From positions 267,769 to 331,768 of the forward strand of contig BDDD01000364.1 in the NCBI GenBank assembly GCA_001972305.1: 64,000 nt of DNA, in the 5' to 3' direction. The position numbers and the translations under genes were made by a program. Position 1 is the first letter of the stretch, and each line of letters begins with the position of its first letter. Below the pieces are notes generated by a model. That model saw nothing but the letters and a program-made list of their open reading frames with translations. It was not told where the DNA came from and did not search any database. This DNA comes from Cephalotus follicularis (Eukaryota > Streptophyta > Magnoliopsida > Oxalidales > Cephalotaceae). This document shows, piece after piece, positions 52,893-64,000 of the stretch.

Positions 52893-54165
52893 CAGGCCAG
52901 GCGAGGGAGTGGAGATTAGGCCACGGGCTCCTCCCGGGCTAACGCCTTGAGCGTGCCTGGGCAGGCCAGGCGAGGGAGTGGAGATTGGGCCACGGGCTCT
53001 TCCCGCCCCCTTTTTAGGTCCACGTATTGGGTGAACTAGGTTTCGCAGCTGGCGAGCTAACCCAATCGTCAAATGTGACAGGTGTCACCTCGAGCCACGT
53101 TCCATCACTAAATGTCCATTATTGTGCCTTAAATCTCCCCTAACCGCCTGACGCTTCGATCTTTGTGCACGTCCCTTCAAGACTTTTAAACGTTTGTCGT
53201 TTCGATACTCGCGCAAGCCCTTACTACAGCTTTTATGGCGTGGCGCTTCGAGCCTTGTGCGCGTCCCTTCATTAACCACCCCTGAGCTGACAGGATGATC
53301 TCCACCCTTGATGCTTTCTGGGATCAACGGTACAGATTCGCTCTAGGGCCTTTAAATACCCATTTCTCCTCCAAAGAGACTTTTTACGCACTCCTAATCC
53401 CTAATCACCTTAGAGAGAAAAAGCTCCAGATCTCCAAGAACCCCTTGACTTCATCTTCCCCAGAAAGCAAGGAACAAAGTGAGCCTACCCCTGTTTATCT
53501 CTTTCCTCCGTTTGACCCTTCCTATGACAACCTCATCCTCATCGTCCTCTCTCTCTGGCAGCCTGATGGCGAGAACAAAGCAGACAAGGAGGCCCGTTAG
53601 AGGCCCTGAAGCGATCGCCCGTGCTTCTGAGGGGGTCACGGTGGCGGTCCGGCCCCTAGATATGGAGGTGGAGATGGGGGCCTCTGCTGCTGGGAACCCT
53701 AATGTGGAAGCCACTGGGGCCGGGGTTCATGTTTTCAGGGCTGACTTTGAAGAGTCCTCCATGAGCCCAGAGCGACTGGCGCAGCTGGTCAAGGAGTACG
53801 CCATTCCTGGCAGGCTTGACTTGGAGATCCCGGCAGACCCGCGGGACGCTACCGTGAGCCGGCCGGGTCACTTCGTGGTGTTCAAATACGCCCTGGAGCA
53901 CGGACTCAGGCTCCCCCTGCACCCATTCACCATCGCTGTCCTAAGACAGTACCAGATCCACCCCTCCATGCTGCAGGCACAGTCCTGGGGGTTCATCGTG
54001 GGCTTCCTCGTGCGGTGCATGGAGGCAGGGGTGACACCCACCGTGGGGTTATTCAAGGAGTTCCACACCGTGGCCCCCACCCCCAAGAAGCGAGGCTTCC
54101 ACTTCAAGTCGCGCCCGGGCCGCCCCCGGCTGCTGGCTGAGAACAACAAATCCATCAAGCGTTGG
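52893..54165 (+). mobile_element. Gypsy-type gag fragment (putative plant transposon domain) with 69-bp repeats
   Basis: Starts with about 1.6 copies of the same 69-bp repeat as 48948-49203, followed by a leader. The frame 53479-54189 contains ...LEIPADPRDATVSRPGHFVV, FKYALEHGLRLPLHPF and SMLQAQSWGFIVGFLVRCME, the conserved core of the gypsy-type plant gag-like family (Pfam PF04195 style). There is no LTR, RT or integrase beside it. It is flanked by a 25-bp direct repeat with two mismatches (52868-52892 and 54166-54190). A fossil fragment, GC-rich against AT-rich flanks. Confidence 0.8.
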
Positions 54166-54190
54166 TCAATGAATGTTTCTTTATTTTGAC

Positions 54191-56655
54191 TCTTACATTT
54201 CTTAATTATTGTATGCCAATGAATGTTGGTTAAATTTCATTTATTGTTGTTCTATAGTAACTACCAAGTCTTACTCTAAGTATTTATTGTTTATGACACT
54301 CATTACAGAACAGTTTGGAGTATTACTCGAAGTCTTAAACATCTCAATATATTTATTAGTTTTTTAACACACGTGTCACTATAAATGAGTAATGTTTATT
54401 ATTTTTTATAAATAAATAAATATAATAATACATGCATTAGAATAAAAAATTAATAAAAATATTAAAATATCTAAAACTATTTATTTATTTTATTATTGAT
54501 ATGAAAAATAAGAGAATAACAGAAATTTGACCTGTGTAATGAACTCAGCTGTTTCGCATTGGGAGCATTTCTCAAAGACATATAGGTAAAACCACATCAT
54601 TACATTTTACTATAAATAACATATGACATGATAGGTATATTTACACGTTATTTATCTCGTTTATTATATCAGTATTTTATCTTATTTTGGTTCATTCGAT
54701 TATCTTTACTGATTTAATCATTGAAGTGATTTTGAGAGTTCAATTCCGTCTTCCTTATATAGGTTTTGAGTAACGGATCGACTTAGGTCCTGTCTGATAC
54801 CTATCCTTTTATTTGAGTCCGATCTCATTAGATATTTCGAACGAAACTAGATGCAACAAACGGATTTAACCTATAACAATTACCTTGTAAGTTCTTAAAT
54901 TCTTATGACAAAAAGCAGATTAGAACCGATCTCTTTAGAATTTCATTTGTTTTCGTTTCAGTTCAAGGAACTAAGTTTAGTTGTCTGGGTTAAAGCAATT
55001 AGTATTGAGTCAAATATACATACTGTAGCCTGTATGTAGGTCGGTAATGCAATGGCAACGTGGTGATATACTTATCCATACGTGACAAATGTTCAATTTG
55101 GTGCTCTATCATTATCTCGGTCCCGATTATCCATTAATCAATGGAATTGACTTTTGAGTTTGAAAGGATGGCATATCAAATAAATGGTACAATCCTATAA
55201 AGATTTTTAAGTAGAATTGTGGACTTAATTTGGCGAAAGTATGTCATATAAATAGTGACCCCTTTCATAGTGATTTTAAAAAAACATTTTTTATTTAATG
55301 TGTAAATTATATATACTTAATTTCTGAATTTAGTTATGAATATCAATTTTTTAGCCAATCAAATATTTATAAACATATTACTGAATAAATCACTTATGAT
55401 ATAGGTAAATATAATAGAATGATTGAATTTATTATATATAAAGAACAAATATATAGATATCAAATTATCTTAAAAATTAAAATACATGATTTATAAATAT
55501 AATTGATCAAGTTCAATAATTAAATATAAAAAATATAAATCAAATATTAACGAAACCGTGTGTTGGAAGAATAACAAAGTGTAACTATTAATCAATTAAT
55601 AAGGACATTTTTTTTCGTTTGCATCTGAATCAACTTTTGGATTGATGATTAGAAGTGGCTCATGCTCATTAAAAGTTTTAAATTTAGTGGCTAAGGAGCC
55701 CGAGGTCGTTGAAATTTTCAGATTAGGGTAAAGAATGCAGTGTGGAGATGATAGGTGTCTATGCAGGAGAGGTAAGCATCCAATAAGATTAGTCTTATAT
55801 CATGTCCCAACTGCCAACTCTCGCTCCCATGCCAAGAGAACGACCATTTAGCACTCTAGCAGATGCAACTCTCAATTGAGTTTCTATCTCTCATCATGGG
55901 TCAAAATACATGACCCCAATTAGACAAGAAGCCATCTCAACTGAAACAATTTGACCAAAAACTGAATCTTTCTTCGCTATGAATTCGAATAAATGGATGA
56001 TGATATTCACCACCACATACACAAAAACTACTCGGGTACAAACGACAACAATGCTCATTACTCACATACAGAGTTCACATGTTAACACGAAAGGCATTAA
56101 TTAAATCACGAATGTACATTGAAATTTTAAAACAGATCAATAGTGTTCATCATTAGGTAATCGCACAATAATCCACCCACAACAGCTTGAGGTCCTCTCT
56201 CCCTTGTTCTTATGATTCTCAGCCAGTCCCACTTCCCATTGTTCTGGATTCCCTCCCCTCCCAGTGCTCTCCTCCACTATACCTATTTATTGTTACTGTT
56301 ACAACCAGAAAAAAATCAGCCTCTTCCTGTCTCCATATGCCTTATCCAGCAAGGAATTGAAGTGCAACAACATAAAGTGGAAAAGAATATGGTCAACTAA
56401 GCTACAAATTGAAGAAACTAAATCTATAGGAAGTGATGACTTTGGAAATTTATGTGGTCCACATCAGGAAAAAAGGAGCCTATGAACCTTAGATGGAAAA
56501 TTTCTCCATGCACTATAACCTCATATTTTCCAATGTGGAATTCCACGGATGTCTATCATTCCCATTTCATTACTCTCCTGCAAGAGCATAGATTCAGTAT
56601 GGCGCTTGACCAGAACCAGAAAATGATAAAACTTCATGATATCGTGTCAGAATTC
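54191..56655. other. Intergenic region downstream of the TBL locus
   Basis: AT-rich up to about 55600, more mixed after. No gene or clear element is recognised. The right end, about 56200-56655, is expected to be 3' untranslated sequence of the TBL locus; small plus-strand frames there are antisense shadows. Confidence 0.5.
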
Positions 56656-58009
56656 TTAAATTTGTGCAAAAAGGATCTCATTCCAAGTATCAGGAATGCC
56701 AGGTAGACACCAATGCAAGCAATCCTGGACTCCTGAAGCAGCCGTAATACTGTACCGGGATATGTGACCCTCGTCTCTCAGCTGTGATAAAGCTGTTATG
56801 TCCAAGATCTTAAACCCTGACCCCCTCACTGCACTGGCAGCGCTATAATCACTAGACTAATCTTGTAGTACCTCTTTCCCAATAGACATGGGAGTGGTAT
56901 TGTCACAGCTCCCACCTGTGTTCCAGTCCCCATTGAAAAAATGTCTAGGTGATATGCTCCTATAGAAGGCCTTCAAGCGAGGATGTTTTGGGAGCTGGGA
57001 GTTCACCCAATTGACAATACTGTGGATCGTAAGATTCTTGGCATTCCCAATCTGTGCTATCCTCCTGTTGGTGTTGGGCATGCCTCCCACATACATAACC
57101 CACCGATTAGCATTAAGCTTCCCTCGATTCCAATGGTGCCCTGTATTGAGAACCAAGACATCAATTTTTCCAAGAAATCGACGCAAGAATGCTGGAGGTC
57201 GATCAAGGTGCATGGCGTAATCAGTCGCAGGGTTTGTAACATTAAGAGGCTCCAAGTCACAGAGGCAGGCTGACCAGTAATATAGGACAGTAGTATTCGT
57301 GCTCGGAAACCAATAAGCCCACCCATTAGGACGGGCAGCCCCATGAGGTGTAACAAATCCATATTTCGTTCCCACATCTGTGACATCATGGCTCTCCTCA
57401 CCAGCTGTTATCATGCACATTAGAGACTGAAACTGCTGTCTGCCCAATGAATCTCCAATAAAAGCTAGAGTTTTGTCTCGCATCCTAAAATCCATTAACA
57501 CAATTATTGGGTGAGCACAAAGATTTAGACAATATTCATTGAAGGGAGCAAAAAGTAAGATGATAATAATTCTTATTAACAATTAATCAAAACAGACAAC
57601 AAATGGTAAGAAAAGAGGATGCATGGAGAGGAGAGAAGTTATTAACAATGGAATCAATCCAAATGCAATTTGTTTCAGGTAGAAATCATGGCCCACACTT
57701 CAATAATTAATTTGAGCTCCAGCACGCATATAAGGGAAGAATACCCTACATTTTTCTTTTTCCATATAGTTAGGGCTAGATTATGTACAGCCATATACCA
57801 CCACAATGCCAGAGCAACCACAATCAAGGGAGTGTTAGAAATATACAGGAGTACCTCTTAAAGAACTTAGACCGTTCAAAGTCTTCCATTTGACAATCTT
57901 TTGGTTGCCAACGCAGCTTCTCATAGGAAAAATCCTTTCGCTGCATCAACCGGCATGCCCACATTTGTGACAGCCACTGCTTGCAACCAAATCCAGAATA
58001 AAAAGCATC
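56656..58009 (-). pseudogene. Trichome birefringence-like (TBL14/16-type) gene with in-frame stop
   Basis: Two exons on the minus strand. The upstream one (about 58009-57855) encodes [20 protein letters not shown]...FERSKFFKR. The downstream one (57484-56656) starts [20 protein letters not shown] with the GDS catalytic motif, continues through [25 protein letters not shown], and after a TAG at 56857-56859 continues in the same frame through [20 protein letters not shown] to the DxxH motif (DCLHWCLPG) and [12 protein letters not shown]-stop (stop at 56656-56658). TBL proteins are Golgi O-acetyltransferases acting on cell-wall polysaccharides. The TAG replaces what is usually a glycine codon before SSD and would remove DxxH. 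The 5' exon(s) are missing; retroelement DNA begins about 30 bp further up. Probably a pseudogene, unless the TAG is a sequencing error. Confidence 0.78.
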
Positions 58010-58042
58010 AATAAAAAGAGATGTTTTCTTTTACTTAACTTG

Positions 58043-59230
58043 TCTTTCTTTTTTGCGTTGTGGGCTTGATGTATGTTTACAACCCCCCTTGGGGACTTTA
58101 CACGCCGGGTCTTCTGGCTTCCCTTAGGAGCAGAGCGACCTGTCAGAAATGTTGCCATAGACCTTCTTGTGTCCTGGGGCTTTGCCCCCGGCTAGTCCCT
58201 TGCCTTATGCGCTTTGATATTTGTGGGTATACACTCATCGACTTTTTCCTTAGAAACTTTCACCTAACCCAAACTATCAATCCTTCCTAGTTTGAGAGCA
58301 CTTGTGCAACTGAAACCCAGTCTTCGAACAACTTTGTCGTACTCAAGGGTTGAGCTCTTGGTCTGCTCGGACAAGTTCCTAAGGGTTTGCAGAGGAGAGT
58401 ATCGTCTGACCTACCAGTTTTTAGGAAAGGTCGGCTGAGCTTTCAGTCCACTTAGGGACACTTGTATTAAAGTGCTCAGTCCGGCGAGCTTGATCGTTGC
58501 GAGTTCTTACGGGTTCGCCTTTCAAGTCACGACTTTGGGTCCGGTCGGACAAGTTCCTGTGGGATTATCGACCGAGGGGTGCTCCCTGGGGAGTCTTATG
58601 CCTCCTTTTAAAGCCTTCACGCGCTCCCCTGGGGGGGCTTTTGGCTAGGTACAAGCAGGGCGCCTAGGTCGGCTCGGGGTTCTTTAGGAAGAAGAGGGAG
58701 TCTGTCGTAGTTTCGGTCACGCTCCCGACCCTGGACCGGCGTGGCGTCTGAAGGGGTTTTGCCCCTTGCACCTTGGTAGACCCCCTGGCTACGTAGCCGG
58801 GGTGGAATAATGGCCCCTTGGCTTTGGTTGGCCACTTGGGGGGAGTCCCCCTCCCGAGAGGTTCTTTGTACTGTTTCCCCGGCGGGGGGCTTGTCTGGGC
58901 GACGGTTGTTCAGAGGTTTAAGGACATGAACATTGGGCCTCTGGGCACTTGCAAACTTTGGAACTACTTTGGATGCAATTTTGTTGAAAAAAGTCTTATA
59001 AGTCTTATTTCCACTTTGAGCTTGTGTACATTTAACTATTGATAATATTTTCTCAGATGCTCGACATTCCAAACTCTGGCAATCTCCCTCCCCCCCAGAG
59101 TTTCAAGTTTGAATGTTCCAGGTCGGAGTACTCTGATGATCTTGTATGGGCCTTCCCAGGCAGGGGCAAGCTTCCCTCTTGTCCCCGTGGGGCTTTAACA
59201 TGGGATTGAGAAAATTTAGGGGGGAGAGGA
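58043..59230 (-). mobile_element. Tat-type gypsy remnant (integrase C-terminus, 3' region)
   Basis: On the minus strand, about 59190-59043 carries the integrase C-terminal signature of Tat-lineage gypsy elements (KLAPAWEGPYKI, LRPGTFKLETL, WNVEHLRKYY). GC-rich 3' untranslated and probable LTR sequence follows to about 58043. No second LTR or target duplication was found. An incomplete, broken remnant lying where the missing TBL 5' exons would be expected. Confidence 0.7.
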
Positions 59231-59244
59231 TTAGCTTCCATCAT

Positions 59245-60433
59245 ATAATATTAATAAGTACCACTTAGTCAGATTGGATTAAACCCCCACTTGCAAGGTT
59301 CACAAAAAGAAAGAATTACACACACGTATATGTCTTGAAGATGCAAAAGCATATAACCCTATTCATAATTGCTTTCTCTTCTTATTTTTTTCTCACAAAT
59401 AGCAACAAGGTAGTCAAATAATCCATCAAAATGATACCACCCATGGCCAAAACAATTGTATTCCCATAAATTGTTTTCAAATTCATAGAGTACAAGCAAG
59501 CTCGCAATTGGTCAAAAAAATTCGAACAATGAGAACATTCAACCATCCAATTCCAGGAGCCAAACAACACTTCCTAAAACTTCATTTAATTGCCAAATTG
59601 ACGAAATACGTAGAACACGGCTAGGGTACATTTTCTGTTTGGAGATTACTCTCAACCATGCAAAGTCTCAAATCAACTACAACCCTAAAATTATTTGGTT
59701 CTCTCCCACTAATCTCCATTCATAGCATGCCATAAAACTGAACATGATCCATCAAACTACTTTTCCACACTGTACATTGGAGCATATAACAACGATGATT
59801 GCCATAAATACCAATAACAATTAACAAATATCGGTTGTCTAATGCAATAATTTAAAATATAGAAACATGAATAGGAGATTTCAACGGATTTTGAAGTCAC
59901 AGTATGCTAATTATTAAAATAAACAAAGAAGCGAATATAAGATTCAATAACGGTGATGATTTAAACCAAACAGTTAAAATAATGAAAACATGGGAAAAGA
60001 GGTCAATCAAGCTGCATTTGTGTGGAGAAGTACCTGTGCTCACGTATTTAACAAATAAGAATTAATTTCTGCAGAGCGAGAGTATTGAAATTTAAAATAT
60101 TGGTTTTATTGTTTAAAAAAATATAATAATAATAATAATAATAAAGGCAATGGGAGAGAGGAGAAACTTAAGCGAGTATCGCGTTGGTGGCAGGCAGGCA
60201 GCGTGCCATTTTTTTACTTTTTGTCTATTTAATTTGAAAAAGAGATGGGCGTGCCTCGTAGAGACTCGTTAGCGTACAACTAACTGATTTGTGTTTGTGA
60301 TGTCACATCCTCAGTCAGTCGACACGAGCCTTGAACAGCATCACACGGTCAAAGGGTGTCAATTTGATAATGTGGGAGGGAATAAGACTATGAAACCACA
60401 CAAAGTTAATTAAAAGGTCTCGCTCATATTTTA
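59245..60433. other. Intergenic region between the Tat remnant and the MTNA upstream region
   Basis: AT-rich; no gene is recognised. The first TBL exon was looked for here on the minus strand and not found. Contains an (AAT)n run at about 60124-60144. Confidence 0.5.
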
Positions 60434-60757
60434 GTAGGGATGGTAATTTCACCCGTACCCGTGAATATTCGAACCGAACCCGCATAATAGAGGAGGGTAT
60501 GGTAATATTACAATCAACTCGTACCCGAACCGAACCCGTCACGATATATAATAAATTTAATAAATTTAATATTTTATTATTATTATATATGTTTTTTATA
60601 AGTTATTTAATGTTACTTTGGTATATATTATAATTAAAATTTAAAAAAAATATACTGACGGGTAGGGTCGGATAGGGTAAGGGTTCTATTGTCCTTACGC
60701 GGGTAGGGTACAGGTACAAAGAAACCCGCACCATAACCGACTCGTTGTCATCCCTAC
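60434..60757. mobile_element. 324-bp MITE rich in (A)CCCG(T/A)ACC motifs
   Basis: Starts GTAGGGATGGTAATTTCACC and ends GACTCGTTGTCATCCCTAC, inverted termini. Flanked by ATTTTA at 60428-60433 and 60758-60763. The subterminal regions repeat ACCCGTACCCG/CGGGTAGGGT. No coding. Confidence 0.65.
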
Positions 60758-61585
60758 ATTTTAGTAAGTTTAATGCGATTAATAAATGATTATGGTCAAT
60801 TGATTAAGATTGTCGTAAATATGCTTCTGATTTGGTTAAGTATTTAAATATTTAATTGGTTATTGTTATTGAAGGTTTTGGTTTGGAAAAAAAAACATTA
60901 ATATTATAAAGATACTAAATAATTAGTATTTCTTTCAAATTCTTTTGCATCTTATCTTTTTTTTTTCCTCTCATTTTTATCTGTATACTAATCACTTGAC
61001 GCATCATTTTGATAAAGTTATTGAATATTCAATACTTTTCTAATACTATATTTATTTTATTCAGTTTTGTGATTAAAAAAAATAGACTAACCTTGTAGTG
61101 TCATTTATTTTTTTTGATTGAATTTAATTACGGATTAAGTGATGAAAAATATTTTAGATTCTATGAATGAATATATTTTAGTTGAAGGATTTTATTTTTT
61201 TGAAAAAATAAAAATGAAACTCAATAACAAATAGAAACATTACTACATACACTCTTTTCTTTTCTGTCCCACTAACAAATCTTATATAATCATATTTTTT
61301 TTTTATTAGATATTAAAGAATTTCAAAAAATTAGAATAACAAAAAAAAAATGTTACATACTGTTGTTTGATAAAAGAATGAAAAAAGTGTGAGCAAATAA
61401 AAAATAAAAAATAAAAAATAAAATGTTAAGACAAATATAAAAGTGAGAATGAAGGAATGTTTGTACTTGGTAGATTGGTTTCACGCCATAACAGCAAGAG
61501 GTTAGAGGTAAAACCCAATATAATTATCCTTTTATATATGAAGATTCATGCAATTTAATGCCAAAACACGAAAAAATAAAACTCC

Positions 61586-61592
61586 TATAAAT
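61586..61592 (+). promoter_or_regulatory. TATA box of MTNA upstream promoter (copy A)
   Basis: TATAAAT in CTCCTATAAATGAGAT, 64 bases before the copy A ATG. Identical spacing to the copy B box, which supports both as core promoters. Confidence 0.65.
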
Positions 61593-61649
61593 GAGATATC
61601 TCGACTACTTGAAACGTCGTGGTAGAGTATCTAGTTGAGTTCAAATCAA

Positions 61650-61718
61650 ATGGCTGAAGCAACCAACTCTCTTCAGTCTCTCTGTTACAACCGTGGTTCA
61701 CTTCACTTACTTGACCAG
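61650..61718 (+). CDS. Alternative or relic first exon of MTNA (copy A)
   Basis: 23 codons, [20 protein letters not shown]..., ending ...GACCAG before GTAACC, the same donor and phase as the downstream copy. It differs from copy B at three bases: two are silent, and one changes Ala to Thr at residue 5. No stop and no splice damage. It could serve as an alternative first exon by splicing over copy B to exon 2 at 62872, because copy B lacks an acceptor before its ATG. Whether it is used is unknown. Confidence 0.7.
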
Positions 61719-62535
61719 GTAACCATCTCTCTATATATATATAAAATTACTCGTCATCTCATAAAGTATAACTATAATTTATATTTTATAAATCCTACGA
61801 TGGATTTGATATTCTGGTTATATTTATGATTCATATCAATTTTCAATTCAATATGATACTTAACAATTATAGAGATACTAAATAATTAGTATTTCTTTCG
61901 TATATTCTTTTGCATCTTATCTTTTTTTTTCCTCTCTCACTTTTATCTATATACTAATCACTTGATGCATTGTTTTGATAGAGTTATTGAATATTCAATA
62001 CTTTTCTAATACTATATTTATTTTATTCGGTTGTGTGACTAAAAAGAATACCTTAACCTTGTAGTGTCATTTATTTTACTTGATTGAGTTTGATTACCAA
62101 TTAAATGATGATAAATATTTCAGATTTTATGAATGGATATGATTCCGTTGAAGTATTTTATTTTTTTGAAAAAATAGAAATAAAACTCAATAAATAGAAA
62201 CATCACTACATACTCTCTTTTTTTTTTCTACCTCTCTAACAAATCTTACATAACTTTATATATTTTTTATTAGATATTAAAGAATTTCAAAAAATTAGAA
62301 TAACACAAAAAAAAATGTTAGATAATGTTGTTTGATAAAAGTATGGAAAAAAGCGTGAGCAAATATAAAATAAAAAATAAAATGTTAGGACAAATATAAA
62401 AGTGAGAATGAAGGAATGTTTGTACTTCGTAGATTGGTTTCACGCCACAACAGCAAGAGGTTAGAGGTAAAACCCAATATAATTAATCCTTTTCTATACG
62501 AAGATTCATGCCAAAGCACGAAAATATACAACTCC

Positions 62536-62542
62536 TATAAAT
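62536..62542 (+). promoter_or_regulatory. TATA box of MTNA (copy B)
   Basis: TATAAAT 64 bases before the ATG at 62600. Preceded by sequence conserved with copy A. Confidence 0.65.
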
Positions 62543-62599
62543 GAGATTTCTTTACTTGTTGAAACGTCATGGTAGGGTATCTAGTTGAGTTCAAATCAA

Positions 62600-64000
62600 A
62601 TGGCAGAAGCAGCCAACTCTCTTCAGTCTCTCTGTTACAATCGTGGTTCACTTCACTTACTTGACCAGGTAACCATCTCTCCCTCTCCCTCTCCCTCTTC
62701 CTCTTCCTCTCTCTATGTATAAAATTACTCGTCATGTCATCTCATAAAGTATAACTATAATTTATATTTTATAAATCCAACCATGGATTTGATATTCTGG
62801 TTATATTTATGATTCATATCAAATTTCAATTCAATATGATACTTAACAATTATAACTCTTATTGCAAACAGAGAAAGCTGCCTCTTGAGTATGTATATTT
62901 GGACATTCGAGATGCAGCAGATGGATGGTATAGCATCTCAAATCTTTTTATTGTTTCTTAAATTTGCTCAAAAAATTTTCTTCTTGTTTATTATATTGTC
63001 ATGTTTGCTCATGCTTCTTTTGTCACTTTAACTTTTATTATTTCAAAAATGCTTTGTCTATATTTCCTTACAAGTTGTACAGATGTAGATAGTTGGGATT
63101 TGTTTTGAATTTCCAACCATTGGCTTCATGCGCCTATTAAATCCCCCCCTTTTTTGTTCTATGAATATATTAGTGAGCATTTGTCCCCTTGTTTTAGTGT
63201 GCAATTAAAGCGAAGTATCATGATGTAAAGTACCTCTGATTTTTTGCTTGATATTGCAGGTCAGCAATACGGGATATGGTGGTCCGAGGGGCACCTGCTA
63301 TTGCTATTGCGGCAGCTCTCTCCCTTGCTGTAGAAGTGACTAACTTGGATGTTTTTAGTGGGACATCTGAAGATGCTGTTTCTTACCTTGGAAAGAAATT
63401 GGACTATCTTGTATCGAGGTGCCTTTGTGTCTTGCTTGGTCTAATTCTTGGCTTGTTAATGCCAAATTATGTTTATTATTGCTTAACGGCATCACTGTTA
63501 AAATTGTAGTCTGCATGTAAATACTTCATGTTTTGAATTCTCTATGATACATGTGGTGTTGAGATTGTAAGTAACAGCATCGTCGGATCTATGGGGTGGT
63601 TGCTAAGTCTATAATTATCTTTCACACTTCTTCAGCCGACCTACTGCGGTTAATCTTTCTGATGCTGCAACAAAACTTAAAGAAGTTATAAAAAAGGCTG
63701 CTGCTACTGCATCAGAACCTAGGAGTGTTTTTCAGGTAGTACTAATTTTGTTATGCTGGCTCCAACTTTGTTGCAATGGAAGTTGAAAACATGCATCCGT
63801 AGTAATTGATCGTGGTCTTTGCTTTCTCTTTCTTTCTTATAGGCTTACGTTGAAGCTGCTGAAATTATGCTCATGGATGATGTTGCTTCAAACAGAGCAA
63901 TTGGGTCTTATGGAGCAACATTTATTCAACATCGGCTGAAAAACTCTAAGAAGCTTTCTGTTCTCACTCATTGCAACACTGGCAGGTATCTTTTATCCTT
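62600..64000 (+). CDS. MTNA: Methylthioribose-1-phosphate isomerase, 5' part (runs off the window)
   Basis: Exons: 62600-62668, 62872-62927, 63260-63418, 63636-63735, 63843-63985, all with GT/AG borders and matching phases. The protein begins [20 protein letters not shown] and continues with [52 protein letters not shown] and VLTHCNTG, where the Cys is the expected catalytic residue of the M1Pi family. The enzyme isomerises 5-methylthioribose-1-phosphate to 5-methylthioribulose-1-phosphate in the methionine salvage (Yang) cycle, which recycles sulphur from ethylene, nicotianamine and polyamine synthesis. It is related to eIF2B alpha/beta/delta subunits, but the RGAPAI and HCNTG motifs favour the isomerase. 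The remaining C-terminal half lies beyond 64000. The ATG is fixed by family alignment and a TATA box 64 bases upstream. Confidence 0.93.
62676..62716. repeat. CT-rich microsatellite in MTNA intron 1
   Basis: Runs of CTCTCC, CTCTTC and TCTC right after exon 1 of copy B. The matching place in copy A has only a short CTCT followed by TATATATA. Confidence 0.85.

Larger units (their letters stand above)
60902..62860 (+). repeat. Tandem duplication (about 960-bp unit) of the MTNA promoter, exon 1 and intron 1 start
   Basis: Copy A is about 60902-61870; copy B about 61871-62860. Both run from AGATACTAAATAATTAGTAT through a conserved AT-rich upstream region, a TATA box, exon 1 and the beginning of intron 1 (ATTTATGATTCATATCAA.TTTC). 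Copies differ by scattered substitutions and small indels (offset 963 at the start, 950 at the ATG), so the duplication is real and not very recent. The CT-rich tract after exon 1 (62676-62716) is expanded in copy B only. Confidence 0.92.

Noticed and set aside
56857-56859. Programmed readthrough or a short intron at the TBL TAG
   Set aside because: No readthrough context is known for this family, and there is no GT...AG pair of plausible intron length around the codon.
58617-59072. 151-codon minus-strand frame as a host gene
   Set aside because: Overlaps the Tat integrase C-terminus in a different frame and is proline/arginine-rich; it is part of the retroelement remnant.

Overview
The window is nuclear DNA of a flowering plant, probably a eudicot. 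It shows GT-AG spliced genes with AT-rich introns, proteins of typical plant families, and dense LTR retrotransposons. I cannot name the species. No bacterial-style genes, CRISPR arrays, rRNA genes or convincing functional tRNA genes were seen.

Five host loci can be supported. (1) A 3' part of a strictosidine-synthase-like (SSL/APMAP-type) gene lies at 5897-6820 (+), cut off from its 5' exons by Copia material. (2) A complete-looking LAZ1/DUF300 membrane protein gene lies at 33494-37148 (+), 8 exons, 402 codons plus stop. (3) A complete VIT-vWA protein gene, related to inter-alpha-trypsin-inhibitor heavy chains, lies at 39517-47902 (-), 13 exons, 757 aa. (4) A trichome-birefringence-like (TBL) acetyltransferase-family gene lies at 56656-58009 (-); it lacks its 5' exon(s) here and has an in-frame TAG. 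(5) The first five exons of a methylthioribose-1-phosphate isomerase (MTNA) gene, of the Yang methionine-salvage cycle, lie at 62600 to the window end (+). Its promoter and first exon are tandemly duplicated upstream, with a diverged copy at 61650-61718.

Between the genes the DNA is mostly mobile elements. A large nest occupies 7004-32231. A Copia element (LTR starting at 7004, PBS at 24720, pol remains to about 30499) is split inside its 5' LTR by a chromodomain-type Ty3/gypsy element (G1, 7113-24209, TSD CTCGG). G1's right LTR is split by a second gypsy-like element (G2, 14991-22765, TSD ATGTA). G2 carries a 2.9-kb solo LTR (17170-20091, TSD TAAAA) and a 351-bp Mutator-type palindromic MITE (15170-15520, TSD TAAAATAAA). 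G1 also holds a SINE (12705-12900). The Copia gag region is interrupted by a 4.0-kb CACTA transposon (25293-29310, TSD TGA) that has captured at least three exons of an ALKBH1D-like 2-oxoglutarate/Fe(II) demethylase gene. A later 698-bp tandem duplication (6722-8116) copies the end of the SSL last exon, the Copia LTR start and the G1 LTR start together.

Other elements are an older Copia fossil at the left (1072-5615), a gypsy element about 300 bp upstream of the vWA gene (48217-51547, TSD ATAGA), a gag-type fragment (52893-54165), a Tat-type gypsy remnant abutting the TBL gene (58043-59230), a LINE 3' tail inside a LAZ1 intron, and several small MITEs. The host genes do not form an obvious pathway. 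The most interesting signals are the duplicated MTNA promoter/exon 1, the gene-capturing CACTA element, and the duplication that links gene and transposon.
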